Below are positions 45,871-56,292 of a DNA stretch of 64,000 nt, piece by piece. The notes beneath the pieces are model-generated. The model saw nothing but the letters and a program-made list of their open reading frames with translations. It had not been told where the DNA came from and did no database searches. Within the stretch, counting starts at the first letter, position 1; every line of letters starts with the position of its first letter. This DNA is from Corynebacterium gerontici. GTDB lineage: Bacteria; Actinomycetota; Actinomycetes; Mycobacteriales; Mycobacteriaceae. The position numbers and the translations under genes are program-made. The stretch lies in contig NZ_CP033897.1 of the NCBI RefSeq assembly GCF_003813985.1, positions 2,199,211-2,263,210 of the forward strand, in the 5' to 3' direction.

Positions 45871-47328
45871 CTAACCTTTCTGTGCAGCCCACCAAAGCTG
45901 CAGCGCTTCAATGGCTTCTTCGCGTTCCATCGGCCCGCGTTCGAGCCTCAGCTCCTTGAGGTACTTCCACGCGCGGCCAACCTCAGGCCCCGGCGGCAAC
46001 CCAAGCAGCTCCATGATTTCGTTTCCGTCCAGGTCAGGACGCACTTTCGCCAGATCTTCCTTGGCGGCAATGTCCGCGATTCGCTGGCTAAAGAGATCAA
46101 AAAGTCGCTGTAATCGCTGAGCTTTTCGACGATTCCTCGTGGTCACATCCGCACGCACCAGCTTATTAAGCTGTGGCAGCAGGTGCCCGGCATCGCTGAC
46201 GTAGCGTCGAACAGCAGAATCGGTCCAAGCATTTTCACTGAAGCCGTGGAAGCGCATGTGGAGGAAGACTAACTGGCCCACGTCTTTGGTCATTTGCTTG
46301 GAGTACTTCAACGCCCTCATACGACGCCGAACGAGGCGCGCGCCCACCACTTCATGTTGGTGAAAGCTCACGCGCCCGTCTTCATGAAATTCGCGCGTAT
46401 CGGGCTTGCCAATATCGTGGGTAAGCGCGGCCCATCGCAGCACCAGGTCCGGCTCGTCTTCCAGGTCCACTGCCTGGCGCAACACCTTCAGCGAGTGTTC
46501 GTACACGTCCTTGTGCTGGCGGTGCTCGTCTTGGGTGAGCTGCAGGGCGGGGATTTCGGGATAAATGTACTCCGCCAGGCCAGAATCTACCATGGCGCGG
46601 ATGCCCTCCCAGGGGGCTCTGCCGAGCATGAGCTTGTCCAGCTCCATTTGCACGCGCTCAACGGAGATCCGCTCAATCTGCCCGGCCATCGCCTTCATCG
46701 CCTCACTCACCCGCGGGGCGAGCTCAAATTCGAGCTGCGAGACAAAGCGGGCGGCACGCAACATGCGCAGGGGATCGTCATGGAAACTTTGCTCAGGCGT
46801 GGCTGGGGTATCGAGGATGCGTGCCGCTAAATCCTGCAGGCCACCAAGCGGGTCGTGGAAGATCGGCTCCGTCTGGCCAAGCTCGAGCGCCATGGCATTG
46901 ACGCGGAAATCGCGGCGCACCAGATCGCCCTCGAGGGTATCGCCGTATTGCACCTCGGGGTTGCGGGATTGGCCATCGTAACTATCGGAGCGGAAGGTGG
47001 TGATTTCCACCTGCATTCCCTCAATCTCCGCAGACACCGTCCCGAAGGCAAGTCCAGTGTCCCACACCACCGGGGTGAGGCTTTCGAGGATTTCCAGCAC
47101 CACGTTCGGGCGCGCATCGGTGGTGAAATCCAGATCATGGCTCAGACGGCCAAGGAGCGCATCGCGAACTGATCCACCCACTAAGTACACCTTGTGCTGC
47201 CGTGCGGCGAAGGCGTGTTGGAGCGCGCTCAGCAGGGAATCAAACTGAGACAGCTCCTGTTTTGCTGCGATGAGCATTGCGGCAAGTGAGGTTGTGGAGT
47301 CGCTTTCCTGCTCGGGTGGGTTCGTCAT
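45871..47328 (-). CDS. pcnA: CCA tRNA nucleotidyltransferase
   Basis: A 485-residue polymerase adding or repairing the tRNA CCA end. The catalytic GS and DxD are in YLVGGSVRDALLGRLSHDLD, the RRDFRVNAMAL and DPLRMLRAARF motifs follow, and the C-terminal HD domain has THDIGKPDTR. The HD domain places it with the actinobacterial enzymes. The start at 47328 is 7 nt after TAGAAT (leaderless). Copy h of the dispersed motif is in its 3' third. Confidence 0.95.
   Translation of the reverse strand: MTNPPEQESDSTTSLAAMLIAAKQELSQFDSLLSALQHAFAARQHKVYLVGGSVRDALLGRLSHDLDFTTDARPNVVLEILESLTPVVWDTGLAFGTVSAEIEGMQVEITTFRSDSYDGQSRNPEVQYGDTLEGDLVRRDFRVNAMALELGQTEPIFHDPLGGLQDLAARILDTPATPEQSFHDDPLRMLRAARFVSQLEFELAPRVSEAMKAMAGQIERISVERVQMELDKLMLGRAPWEGIRAMVDSGLAEYIYPEIPALQLTQDEHRQHKDVYEHSLKVLRQAVDLEDEPDLVLRWAALTHDIGKPDTREFHEDGRVSFHQHEVVGARLVRRRMRALKYSKQMTKDVGQLVFLHMRFHGFSENAWTDSAVRRYVSDAGHLLPQLNKLVRADVTTRNRRKAQRLQRLFDLFSQRIADIAAKEDLAKVRPDLDGNEIMELLGLPPGPEVGRAWKYLKELRLERGPMEREEAIEALQLWWAAQKG
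46121..46131 (+). repeat. Dispersed motif GCTTTTCGACG, copy h
   Basis: Inside pcnA; on the coding strand it encodes RRKAQ. Confidence 0.5.
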
Positions 47329-47400
47329 TAGCACAATTCTACATTCTTCCTGCGCCCCGGCTGATACCGTTTCTGCCTTCAAGCGGTTACGATCAGCGAG

Positions 47401-48180
47401 ATGGAAGAAAACGAGAGCGGCTCTGGCGGTTCCTCGCAGCCATCGGGCAACTCCCGTCGACGTCGTCGCCGGGGCGGTCGTTCGAAGCAGCGCGGTTCCC
47501 AGGCCCAGCAGCAACGCGGCCAGGCAGAAGAGGATGCTGGCGGCGCGCCTCGTCGTGCCCGATCGCGGGGCAACCGCCGGGGGAATCAGAAGCGCAATGC
47601 TCGCAACCCCCGTTCGCAGCGCCCGCAATCTTCGAGGAACGCGCATAATCGTCGGCGTGGGGCGTCGGCAAGCTCAATGCCAACCCGCGATGAAACCTCG
47701 GCGGGCGGTCTGTTGGTGTCCGGTTTGGCGGAGGCCGTGGATGCGCAGGGCAACGTGGCCCTTTCCAAGATTTATGTGGCACTGATTGGCAGGCTTGATC
47801 GACGCGGCCGCATTTTGTGGTCCATGCCCAAGGGTCACGTGGAGCCGGGCGAGGACAAAGCCGCCACCGCCGAGCGCGAGGTTTGGGAGGAAACCGGCGT
47901 GCATGGGGAGGTGTTCGCGGAGCTCGGAGTGATCGATTATTGGTTCGTTTCCGAAGGCGTGCGCATTCACAAAACTGTGCATCATCATCTGCTGCGCTTT
48001 GTCGACGGCGACCTGAACGATGAAGATCCCGAGGTCACCGAGGTTGCCTGGATCCCGGCAAATAAGCTCACCGAACATTTCGCCTACGCTGATGAGCGCA
48101 AACTGGCGCGCGTCGCCTATAACCTGCTGCCTGATCTTGCACGCGCCGAACGCGCCGAGGGGAGGGGCACGCCACGTTGA
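47401..48180 (+). CDS. Nudix hydrolase with basic N-terminal tail (MutT4-like)
   Basis: A 259-residue protein. The first 95 residues are a low-complexity Arg/Gly/Gln/Asn tail with runs such as [20 protein letters not shown]. The Nudix domain follows, with the box [20 protein letters not shown] then TG, so the catalytic residues are intact. It occupies the position of mycobacterial mutT4 next to pcnA and the DUF6049 gene. The RGG-like tail would suit RNA binding (inference). TACGAT lies 7 nt before the ATG; its stop overlaps the next gene. Confidence 0.87.
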   Translation: MEENESGSGGSSQPSGNSRRRRRRGGRSKQRGSQAQQQRGQAEEDAGGAPRRARSRGNRRGNQKRNARNPRSQRPQSSRNAHNRRRGASASSMPTRDETSAGGLLVSGLAEAVDAQGNVALSKIYVALIGRLDRRGRILWSMPKGHVEPGEDKAATAEREVWEETGVHGEVFAELGVIDYWFVSEGVRIHKTVHHHLLRFVDGDLNDEDPEVTEVAWIPANKLTEHFAYADERKLARVAYNLLPDLARAERAEGRGTPR

Positions 48181-50822
48181 ACCTGCGCATCACCAGCGCC
48201 GGTGTCGCCCTTGGGGTGCTCATCGGCTCACTCAACACGCCTCTTGCCGCCATGGGGGAGGGGCTGCCGGTTTCGCCGAATTCGGAATCTACAAAGCAGC
48301 GCTGGATCAACCCGAATGTGCGCGAAGTAGACGCCGAAGGCCCCGTGCGCATTGAGCTGTTGCAGGTGCCAACCTCCATCAAGGTGGGTGAGGCGCTCAA
48401 GCTGCGGGTGAAAGTGAGCAATAACGGCGACGAGGCGATTGAGAAGAACGCTCTGAATATCGTGGTGCGCCACGCGGACGCCGAGGACAACCTGGCGCAA
48501 ACGCGCACGGTGCTGGCGGGGGATGCCTCCGTGTTTCCCTATAGTGCGCAGCCTCAAACGGTTGAGCAATCCATTGCGCCAAAGCAAAGCGTGGAGATTG
48601 ATCTGGAGGTTCCAACTGCCAAGGGCCAACCCGGCGGCTTGGCTATCGACACCGCCGGTGAGTATCCAATCCTGGTGGGGCTACAAGATGCCAGCAAGGC
48701 GTGGCTGAGCACGCAACGCTTTTTAAGTGCCTTTCACGCGCAGGGTCAGCTCGCATCCGAAGATTCGGAAGATGATCCGCCCGAGCTTTCCGCCATCGTG
48801 CCGCTGAGCATGCCTATAGACGCCGTTGGTGGCGAAACAGGCGAGGCTCCGGAGCCGAGCCAGTTGCTGTTGCAGTCCGAGAATCTTGCGGACGCCCTCG
48901 CCGATGACGGGCAGATGCAGGAGCTGCTGAAGAGCTTCGATGCGTTTTCCGCTGCCTATCCCGAGGCCGCCCAAGCGACGTGCCTGGGAATTGATCCCGA
49001 ATTATTACGCACCGTCCAACGCATGTCACGGGGATATATGGTGGCAAGCAAGCGCCCGAGCGTGGTGAGCCAAAAGCAGCGCTTGCGAGATTCCTGGGGT
49101 GATAACCGCAATGCAGTAAAGATGGAGCCTGGCCAGGGCCAGCAGGCAGCCAGCGATTGGCTTGGGCATCTGCGGGCAGTAGCGCAGGAGACATGCACTC
49201 TGGCGCTGCCCTGGGCCAATGCTGAACTCAATGCCGTGCAAGCAACTAATAATGAGTGGCTGATGCGCGAGGCGTTGCAGCGCGGGCAATTGACCCTCGA
49301 AAGAATACTGGGAACGAAGCCGCTCAATAACGTTGTAGTTCCCGGCTCGGGATATATCGCTCCGCCAACTACACAGAGCCTGGGATGGGCCGATGAGGCC
49401 TCGATTCCACGCTCCGATCAATTCGATCCGCTGGGGCAGGCGTGGTTCCAGGAGGGGCAAGACCCCAATGTTTCACGTGAAACATCGCCATCCTCCGATG
49501 GTTCGAGATCCTCACTCGAAGAGGATCGCGCGCTCAAGGCAGCAACTCCGGCGCCCATTCCAGCGCAGCCCGTGCGCGCCCTGGTGGCGGACAATACCGT
49601 CTGGGGCGTGGCCAAGGAGGGCACCACTGCGCGCCTCGCGCAGGGCATCTTCGCCAAAACATATCCCGGTTCCCTCACCGCCATGCTTGGCGACGCCACC
49701 GACGCCCCACCAACCTACGGATACGGCAATTACGACACCCGCTTCGATGCGCGAAGCGATTCTCTGCCCGCGCGTATAGCAACCGCCAGCGCGGCCATTG
49801 AACTGGAAACGCATCACAGCGACGGCCCGCTCATGCTCATGCTGCCCACGCAGCCTTCCGATCCCAAGACCTTGCTCAACACGATGGGGGAGCTGCTGGA
49901 ACGGGGCGAAGCAAAGCCGCAAACGGTGGAGGCATATCTGCGCACATCCGGGGACACGATCAATGCGCTGAACTCCATGCCGAGCGCGCAGGAGGGAATC
50001 CCATTCGGCGCGCCCTTCGACGACCCCACCGTATTCTCCGACACGGAGATCAATCGTGCACGCCAGCAGGCGGACTACATCGATGACTTCACCCATCTCA
50101 TGGTTCCGGATCCTGCAGTGGCCATTGGCCCCTATAGCTTTACCGCGCCGCTGCGGCGCGAAGTGCTCCGCGCACTCAGCGTCAACGGCAGACAATCCAT
50201 CGCAACCTTCGATGCCACCGTGGATCGCGAAACAAAGCTCCTCGACCAAAACCGCGACACGCTCACAGAGCTGCGCTCATCCGTGACGCTCTTGCCGCCC
50301 GGCAACGTGTACACGCGCTGGTCGGATTCCTCGCCGCTGTTGATCGCCGCGCGCAACGGTCTGCCTCTGCCGGTGGATGCCCGGATTCGTTACGCAGCAC
50401 CACCTGGGGCGAGCATCGACGTCGATGATCGCCTTCTCATCCCCGCCAAGGGCTCCATCACCGCCCAAATGACAGCCAATTTGCCCACCGACGCGGGACG
50501 CACAGACATTGACCTCTGGCTCGCCACCCCATCGGGCGCCGCGATTTCTAAGCCCGTCACCATCGGCGTACAGACGCGCTCAGGACTGCTCGGTGCCAAG
50601 ACCTCCACTGTGACCGTCATGGCGCTGCTGCTTGTCCTCATCGGCATCGGGGTACTCAGAAAGCGCAAGGCGCGCCGTAGCAGCCACCCGAAGCGCACAA
50701 CCCGGCCGCCGAGGCCGCCGCATACCTACGCCCAAGGCGCGATGCAGCAGGGCCAGCGACAGCAGCGAGTGCAGACTCGTCGCGTGCAGCGCAGGCCAAG
50801 GAGAGACGAAGAGGCACCCTAA
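48177..50822 (+). CDS. DUF6049 membrane-anchored envelope protein
   Basis: An 881-residue protein, the positional homolog of M. tuberculosis Rv3909. A signal-like N-terminus ([20 protein letters not shown]) is followed by a large extracytoplasmic part with [20 protein letters not shown] (Ig-like) and, at the C-terminus, a helix [16 protein letters not shown] and basic cytoplasmic tail [13 protein letters not shown]. The start is TTG at 48177, overlapping the Nudix stop. The next gene is murJ, which suggests a role in peptidoglycan precursor export. Codons 430-436 hold parS site 4. Confidence 0.85.
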   Translation: MNLRITSAGVALGVLIGSLNTPLAAMGEGLPVSPNSESTKQRWINPNVREVDAEGPVRIELLQVPTSIKVGEALKLRVKVSNNGDEAIEKNALNIVVRHADAEDNLAQTRTVLAGDASVFPYSAQPQTVEQSIAPKQSVEIDLEVPTAKGQPGGLAIDTAGEYPILVGLQDASKAWLSTQRFLSAFHAQGQLASEDSEDDPPELSAIVPLSMPIDAVGGETGEAPEPSQLLLQSENLADALADDGQMQELLKSFDAFSAAYPEAAQATCLGIDPELLRTVQRMSRGYMVASKRPSVVSQKQRLRDSWGDNRNAVKMEPGQGQQAASDWLGHLRAVAQETCTLALPWANAELNAVQATNNEWLMREALQRGQLTLERILGTKPLNNVVVPGSGYIAPPTTQSLGWADEASIPRSDQFDPLGQAWFQEGQDPNVSRETSPSSDGSRSSLEEDRALKAATPAPIPAQPVRALVADNTVWGVAKEGTTARLAQGIFAKTYPGSLTAMLGDATDAPPTYGYGNYDTRFDARSDSLPARIATASAAIELETHHSDGPLMLMLPTQPSDPKTLLNTMGELLERGEAKPQTVEAYLRTSGDTINALNSMPSAQEGIPFGAPFDDPTVFSDTEINRARQQADYIDDFTHLMVPDPAVAIGPYSFTAPLRREVLRALSVNGRQSIATFDATVDRETKLLDQNRDTLTELRSSVTLLPPGNVYTRWSDSSPLLIAARNGLPLPVDARIRYAAPPGASIDVDDRLLIPAKGSITAQMTANLPTDAGRTDIDLWLATPSGAAISKPVTIGVQTRSGLLGAKTSTVTVMALLLVLIGIGVLRKRKARRSSHPKRTTRPPRPPHTYAQGAMQQGQRQQRVQTRRVQRRPRRDEEAP
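49469..49484. other. parS site 4, inside the DUF6049 gene
   Basis: Perfect TGTTTCACGTGAAACA, again translated as VSRET, in a low-complexity loop. Confidence 0.9.
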
Positions 50823-50890
50823 TGCTTCATCGATTCGCCCCATTGCTGCACACTCATGCACCAAGCCCCTCATAGCTCAAGGATGAACTC

Positions 50891-53800
50891 GTGAATCGTT
50901 CAGATGCCCAAGGGTTACGCCATCGCATCGTCGATCCCTCAGCACCGGCACCGGTGCCAGAAATCCCCGAAACCTCAGCGCCAAGCACAGCGCAAGTGGA
51001 TCGCTCCCGGCTCTCCAGCCCCGCCTACCGGGCCGCCCGGGTACGCAACGTACCCGCCCCTTCCGCGGAGGGCGACCAGGACGCCCGAGCCGCCGAACAT
51101 GCAGTGGCGCAGGAAACTGCTGAGCCCTCCAAGCGCACATCCGATGCAGACGTGGTGCGCGCCGGTGGCTCCATGGCGATCGCCACGCTCATTTCACGCA
51201 TCACGGGCTTTCTGCGCAATGTCCTCATTGCCACCACCTTGGGTGGCGCGATCGCCTCGGCGTTCAACATCGCCAACACCCTGCCCAACCTCATTACCGA
51301 GATCGTGCTCGGCGCGGTGCTCACCTCACTGGTGGTTCCGGTGCTCGTGCGCGCGGAAAAAGAGGATCCGGATCGCGGCGAGGCCTTCATTCGACGCCTA
51401 TTCACGCTCGCGTCCTCGGTGCTCATCCTGGTGACCCTCCTGGCGGTGATCGGCGCCCCGTGGATCACCAACCTCATGCTGGACGAAAACAGCAAGGTGA
51501 ACGTGGTTCAGACCACCAGCTTTGCCTATCTTTTGCTCCCGCAGATTTTCTTCTACGGCATCTTTGCGCTGCTCATGGCGGTGCTGAACACCAAGGGCAT
51601 TTTTAAGCCCGGCGCCTGGGCTCCGGTGGCAAACAACGTCATCACCATTGCCGTGCTGATGCTCTACATGTTCTTGCCGGGCAAACTCGACCCGGCTGCG
51701 CAAAGCCCGGTGACGGATCCTCATGTGCTACTGCTTGGCTTGGGCACCACCTTGGGCGTGGTGGTGCAGGCATTGATCATGGTGCGCCCTATCCTTCGTT
51801 CCGGGGTCTCGCTCAAGCCTTTGTGGGGCATTGATGATCGCCTGAAGCAGTTCGGTGGCATGGCCGTAGCGATTATCGCCTACGTCGCAATTTCTCAGTT
51901 CGGCTTCGTGATCACCACGCGCATTGCTGCGGCTGCGGATAAAGCCGCACCGAATATCTACCAGCAGCACTGGCTGTTGTTGCAGGTGCCGTATGGCATC
52001 ATCGGCGTCACCTTGCTCACGGCGATCATGCCGCGTCTTTCGCGCAATGCGGCCGATGGCGACGATAAGGCTGTGGTGAAGGACTTGGTGTTGGGCTCGA
52101 AGCTCACGTTCTTGGCGCTCATTCCCATCGTGGTGTTCTTCACCGCCTTCGGCGAGCAGATTGGCCGTGGCCTGTTTGCTTATCGTGAATTCGACGCCGA
52201 ACTCGCCTCCATTCTTGGTTGGACGTTGAGCTTCTCCGCGTTCACGCTGTTGCCTTATGCCTTGGTGTTGTTGCACCTTCGCGTGTTCTACGCGCGTGAG
52301 GAGGCGTGGACTCCCACGTTGATCATCGCTGGTATCACCACCACAAAGATCGTGCTTTCCTATCTCGCCCCCGTCTTGGCCAGCGATCCCTCCAAGGTGG
52401 TCATCCTGCTCGGTGCCGCGAATGGTTTTGGCTTTGTTGCTGGCGCGATCATCGGTTCCACCTTGCTGCGTCGAAAGCTTGGTTCTTTAGGCACTCCGGC
52501 GGTGGTGCGCACTAGTGCCTGGGCTTTGGCGGCCTCCCTGGTGGCGGCGGCCGCGTCCCTCGGCCTTGACTATCTGATCACCCACGCACATTTCCTGGAT
52601 CCCCTGGGCAGCTTTGGCGTGGTGATTGAGCTTGCCGTCGTCGGCGTCTTCTTCCTTGCTCTTACTGGCCTGGTGCTGTCTCGTTCTGGTCTGCCAGAGG
52701 TGGTGGCACTCGGCGGTTCGCTGCAGCGCATTCCTGGTCTCAACAAGGTGATCAAGGTGCCCTCGAAGGAGCTTGTCGACGCCCCCGCGCCCCCGTCCAT
52801 GACGCCAGAATTGCTGGCTTTGGACGACACTTTCAACGCCACGCCAGTACCGCCGCCGATGTCTGCCGGTGTGGTTCGTGGCCCCAGGTTGGTGCCCGGC
52901 GCGCGCGTTTCCGATGGGCGTTTCCGGCTCTTGGCCGAGCACGGTGCTGTGAGCCAGGCGCGCTTCTGGCAGGCGCGCGAGGTAGCGACCGAACGCGAGG
53001 TGGCGCTGGTGTTCGTTGATACTTCCGGTACCGCCCCGCAGGCACCGCTGACGCCCGCGGCTGCCGCTGGAGCTGCTGCTGAGGTTTCGCGGCGCACCAA
53101 TGCATTGGCGAAACTGCGCCACCCGGCGATTGCCGAAAACATTGAGGTCTTGGCCTACCGCAATGGCTGCCTTGTGGTGGCTGATTGGGTAGACGGCACC
53201 ACCTTGGCTGCGGTGGCCGAAGATGGCGCGGATCCGTTCGCCGCCGCCTATGCCTTGGAGCTGCTCGGTGACGCCACCGAGGCGGCGCACACTCGAGCCC
53301 ACACGCCACTGGGGCTTGATAATCGCTCGCGCATCCGCATCAGCACTGACGGCGTGGCGGTTCTGGCATTCCCGGCGGTGCTGCCTGACGCCAGTTTTGA
53401 ACGGGATCAGTCCAGTTTGCGCGCAGCACTTGGAACCCTGGTGGACACCGAGCAGGCTCCTTCTGTAGTTCGCGCCTTGCTGCAGGTCCCTGCAGCAGAA
53501 CTCCCCGGTGCCCTGCGGGCACTGCCGGATGCCGCGGAGGAAAGCCCCGATCAGCTCCAGGTGGAGGCCGATCGCAGCCCGCGCCCGAGCAATGAACCCG
53601 GCTTCGGTGCCAAGGGGCTTACCCCAACCGGCCGCACGATTGTTGCACTCGCCGTGGTCGCATTCGTGACCATGATTGCGCTTGGCACCGCGTACCTCAC
53701 CGCCACCTTTGGCAATAAGGACGAGAAGGCGCCGATCGACCCGAACTCCATTAGCAAGGATCACTTAGAGCAGGCCATCCCGATTCTGGCGAAGGCTGAG

Positions 53801-54178
53801 TCGGCAACGAGCTGGACCCAATTCTTAGGCCAGCAGGATGATCTACCGGTACTCGTCGATAATGACGCCACCACCACCTGGATCGCTGAAGGCGATTCGC
53901 GCGGCGTACTGCTGCAATTCTCAGAGGAGATCGAGCCCACTAAGGCGATCGTGAACATTGATGGATCGGCGCAAGTGCGGGTGCTCAACATTGATCCGGC
54001 TACTGATGTCACGCTGCAAGATGCCCGGGAAATCGGCAGTGGGGAAGTGGCCAATGGCAGCGGCAGCGTCAAGCTGCTCGAAAGCCCCAGCACCAAGGCG
54101 GTGCTCATCTGGTTCGAAAGCGTTCCGCCGGGCGCGCCAGTAGAAGTCAAAGACGTGCAGATGGTCACCAAACCGTAG
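50891..54178 (+). CDS. murJ: Lipid II flippase MurJ with pseudokinase and extracellular domains
   Basis: A 1095-residue protein. After a 60-residue Pro/Ala-rich tail, residues 80-600 form the 14-helix MurJ fold (FLRNVLIATTLGGAIASAFN, ANTLPNLITEIVLGAVLTSL). A kinase-like domain (about 665-860) keeps a VALVFVD strand but shows no HRD or DFG, so it is a pseudokinase like the FhaA-binding part of mycobacterial MviN. A single helix (TIVALAVVAFVTMIALGTAY) leads to a C-terminal extracellular beta domain. It flips lipid II. GTG start after AAGGAT. Confidence 0.93.
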   Translation: MNRSDAQGLRHRIVDPSAPAPVPEIPETSAPSTAQVDRSRLSSPAYRAARVRNVPAPSAEGDQDARAAEHAVAQETAEPSKRTSDADVVRAGGSMAIATLISRITGFLRNVLIATTLGGAIASAFNIANTLPNLITEIVLGAVLTSLVVPVLVRAEKEDPDRGEAFIRRLFTLASSVLILVTLLAVIGAPWITNLMLDENSKVNVVQTTSFAYLLLPQIFFYGIFALLMAVLNTKGIFKPGAWAPVANNVITIAVLMLYMFLPGKLDPAAQSPVTDPHVLLLGLGTTLGVVVQALIMVRPILRSGVSLKPLWGIDDRLKQFGGMAVAIIAYVAISQFGFVITTRIAAAADKAAPNIYQQHWLLLQVPYGIIGVTLLTAIMPRLSRNAADGDDKAVVKDLVLGSKLTFLALIPIVVFFTAFGEQIGRGLFAYREFDAELASILGWTLSFSAFTLLPYALVLLHLRVFYAREEAWTPTLIIAGITTTKIVLSYLAPVLASDPSKVVILLGAANGFGFVAGAIIGSTLLRRKLGSLGTPAVVRTSAWALAASLVAAAASLGLDYLITHAHFLDPLGSFGVVIELAVVGVFFLALTGLVLSRSGLPEVVALGGSLQRIPGLNKVIKVPSKELVDAPAPPSMTPELLALDDTFNATPVPPPMSAGVVRGPRLVPGARVSDGRFRLLAEHGAVSQARFWQAREVATEREVALVFVDTSGTAPQAPLTPAAAAGAAAEVSRRTNALAKLRHPAIAENIEVLAYRNGCLVVADWVDGTTLAAVAEDGADPFAAAYALELLGDATEAAHTRAHTPLGLDNRSRIRISTDGVAVLAFPAVLPDASFERDQSSLRAALGTLVDTEQAPSVVRALLQVPAAELPGALRALPDAAEESPDQLQVEADRSPRPSNEPGFGAKGLTPTGRTIVALAVVAFVTMIALGTAYLTATFGNKDEKAPIDPNSISKDHLEQAIPILAKAESATSWTQFLGQQDDLPVLVDNDATTTWIAEGDSRGVLLQFSEEIEPTKAIVNIDGSAQVRVLNIDPATDVTLQDAREIGSGEVANGSGSVKLLESPSTKAVLIWFESVPPGAPVEVKDVQMVTKP

Positions 54179-54195
54179 GTGAGCGCCGGCGTGTG

Positions 54196-54206
54196 CGTCG
54201 AAAAGC
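54196..54206 (-). repeat. Dispersed motif GCTTTTCGACG, copy i
   Basis: Intergenic, 3 bp before the murJ terminator stem, minus strand. Confidence 0.6.
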
Positions 54207-54208
54207 TT

Positions 54209-54235
54209 GTGCCCTTCGGGGCACTTTCTTTTTGC
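54209..54235 (+). terminator. Terminator after murJ
   Basis: GTGCCC-TTCG-GGGCAC stem followed by TTTCTTTTT, 31 bp after the murJ stop. The remaining 240 bp up to sigM hold no other clear element. Confidence 0.8.
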
Positions 54236-54472
54236 CCCCGTTCGTGGGAAATTACAGCATTGCTATTCAGGGGGTAGCGCGGTTCGGTGATGGGTGTTGT
54301 TGCAGGAAAAACGCCGCTTTTAGCCACTCACAATGCATTTGGCATGGGCTCTGGTAGGACGGTGCATGCGTGAACTTCATAATCGTCTGCACCGAAGCAA
54401 AAAGCCCACAACCAGGGGTGAAGTGCCGAGGATCAAGACACACACCGCACTAGAACTCAGGGGAAGTTGTAC

Positions 54473-55042
54473 GTGCACACCGTCAGCCAAACAGCACCAA
54501 GCGACCACGCGCTCGTGCAGGATTTCAGAAAAGGCAGTGGGGACGCCTTCGAAGAAATCCTCAAACGACACCACAAGCGGCTATGGTTCCTGGTCAAACG
54601 CTATGTCCACAACCACTTCGACGCCGAGGAAGTACTCCAAGAGGCATTGCTCAAAGCCAGCATCAAAATGGACACCTATCGCGGCGACGCCAGTCTCCAC
54701 ACTTGGCTTCACCGCCTGGTGGCGAACACCGCCTACGATTACATTCACCGCAACAAAGAAATGCCCACCATCCCGCTGGACACGCAGATGGTTCACACTC
54801 ACCCCACCGGCTGGATCATGCAGGATCCCTGCCACCAATTCACCACCACCGCCTCCGTGCGAGAGGCAGTCGAAAGCCTGCCCGAGGATCAACGCAGAGC
54901 TATATACCTGGTGGATTTTGCCGGGGTTGAGATAGCCGTGGCCGCCGCAATCGAAGGAGTGCAGGTTGGCACCATTAAATCGCGCCGCGCACGAGCACGA
55001 GCTTCGCTGAAGGAAAGCCTGGGTGCGGACATGTGCGCCTAA
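54473..55042 (+). CDS. sigM: ECF sigma factor SigM
   Basis: A 189-residue ECF sigma factor. Region 2 has ILKRHHKRLWFLVKRYVH and DAEEVLQEALLKASIKMDTY, then ASLHTWLHRLVANTAYDYIH; region 4 has AVESLPEDQRRAIYLVDFAG and a recognition helix with GTIKSRRARARASLKESL. Position between murJ and trxB matches sigM in mycobacteria and C. glutamicum. GTG at 54473 follows GGGGAAG by 6 nt. In M. tuberculosis the anti-sigma gene rsmA lies immediately downstream; no such ORF is present here. Confidence 0.88.
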   Translation: MHTVSQTAPSDHALVQDFRKGSGDAFEEILKRHHKRLWFLVKRYVHNHFDAEEVLQEALLKASIKMDTYRGDASLHTWLHRLVANTAYDYIHRNKEMPTIPLDTQMVHTHPTGWIMQDPCHQFTTTASVREAVESLPEDQRRAIYLVDFAGVEIAVAAAIEGVQVGTIKSRRARARASLKESLGADMCA

Positions 55043-55176
55043 GTCTTTTCATTTTCAGGGACTCGACCACCTTGGAGATCAATCAGAATGTCGAGTCGGA
55101 GGATGATGCGCTCAAGCTGCCTGGTCATGGTGAAAAGAAATGAAAAGAGTGCAACTGCAAAGATGAGCCATAGCAT
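55039..55176 (-). CDS. 45-residue single-helix membrane protein opposite sigM
   Basis: A frame of 45 codons, MLWLIFAVALFSFLFTMTRQ followed by LERIILRLDILIDLQGG and RVPENEKT. The first 17 residues are a hydrophobic helix and the rest is charged and amphipathic, so it would be a small membrane protein. AAGGA lies 7 nt before the ATG, which supports translation. Its stop overlaps the sigM stop by 4 bp, convergently. No family is recognised. A role as sigM partner is only a guess from position. Confidence 0.6.
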   Translation of the reverse strand: MLWLIFAVALFSFLFTMTRQLERIILRLDILIDLQGGRVPENEKT

Positions 55177-55327
55177 GAGGTGATCCTTACCTAAGAGGAA
55201 ATAAAAGCTGCATTAGGGTGTTGTGGCTATTGAGACCAAAGCATAGCTATTGAGTAGCACCTATAGCGTTTGTCGCTAGACTTACTGCCCAGCGATAGTA
55301 CTGACTTCAAGCTGAAAGGCTCCCAAC

Positions 55328-56257
55328 ATGTCCGATGCCCCTATCCACGATGTAGCAATTATTGGCTCCGGCCCCGCAGGCTATACCGCCGCCCTTTATG
55401 CGGCACGCGCGGAACTGAAACCAATTGTGTTCGAGGGCATCGAATATGGTGGCTCGCTGATGACCACCACCGAGGTGGAGAACTTCCCCGGATTCAAAGA
55501 CGGCATCATGGGCCCAGAGCTCATGGAGGAGATGCGCTCCCAGGCGGAACGCTTCGGCGCTGATCTGCGCATGGAGCTGGTGACCCGCGTGGAACTCGAA
55601 GGCGAGATTAAAAAGATTTGGGTAGACGATGAGCTGTTCCAGGCACGCGCCGTCATCCTGGCAACGGGTTCCGCGCCCCGCTACTTGGGTGTTGAGGGCG
55701 AGCAGCGCCTGCTCGGTCGCGGCGTTTCTGCCTGCGCCACCTGCGATGGCTTCTTCTTCCGCGATCACGACATTGCCGTGATCGGCGGCGGAGATTCGGC
55801 AATGGAGGAGGCCACTTTCCTGACCAAGTTTGCCAAGTCCGTCACCATCGTGCACCGCCGCGAGGAGTTCCGCGCCTCGGCGATCATGCTGGAACGCGCG
55901 AAAGAAAACAACAAGATCCGCTTTGCCACCAACAAGCAGGTTGCTGGCGTGTTGGGCGAAAACACCGTGGAAGGCCTGGAACTGAAGGACACGGTCACCG
56001 GCGAAGCCTCCACCTTGGATGTCACTGCCATGTTCGTCGCCATCGGCCATGATCCTCGCTCGGAAATGTTCCGAGAGCAGGTCAACTGCGATGAAAACGG
56101 TTATGTGCTGGTAGAACATCCCTCCACCCGCACCAATATCCCAGGTGTCTTTGCTGTTGGCGACCTGGTAGATGCCACCTATCAGCAGGCCATCACCGCA
56201 GCCGGTGCCGGTTGTCGCGGCGCAATCGATGCGGAACACTACCTCGCTGCGCGCTAG
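55328..56257 (+). CDS. trxB: Thioredoxin-disulfide reductase
   Basis: A 309-residue flavoprotein. The FAD motif is [20 protein letters not shown], the redox pair is in [15 protein letters not shown] binding is in [14 protein letters not shown], and [19 protein letters not shown] closes the FAD fold. It reduces TrxA with NADPH. AAAGG lies ahead of the ATG. A SigM/SigH-type promoter is known for this gene in relatives, but I cannot fix one in this sequence. Confidence 0.96.
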   Translation: MSDAPIHDVAIIGSGPAGYTAALYAARAELKPIVFEGIEYGGSLMTTTEVENFPGFKDGIMGPELMEEMRSQAERFGADLRMELVTRVELEGEIKKIWVDDELFQARAVILATGSAPRYLGVEGEQRLLGRGVSACATCDGFFFRDHDIAVIGGGDSAMEEATFLTKFAKSVTIVHRREEFRASAIMLERAKENNKIRFATNKQVAGVLGENTVEGLELKDTVTGEASTLDVTAMFVAIGHDPRSEMFREQVNCDENGYVLVEHPSTRTNIPGVFAVGDLVDATYQQAITAAGAGCRGAIDAEHYLAAR

Positions 56258-56292
56258 ACTCACCCCAACACAACACTTAGAGGAGCAACTTC

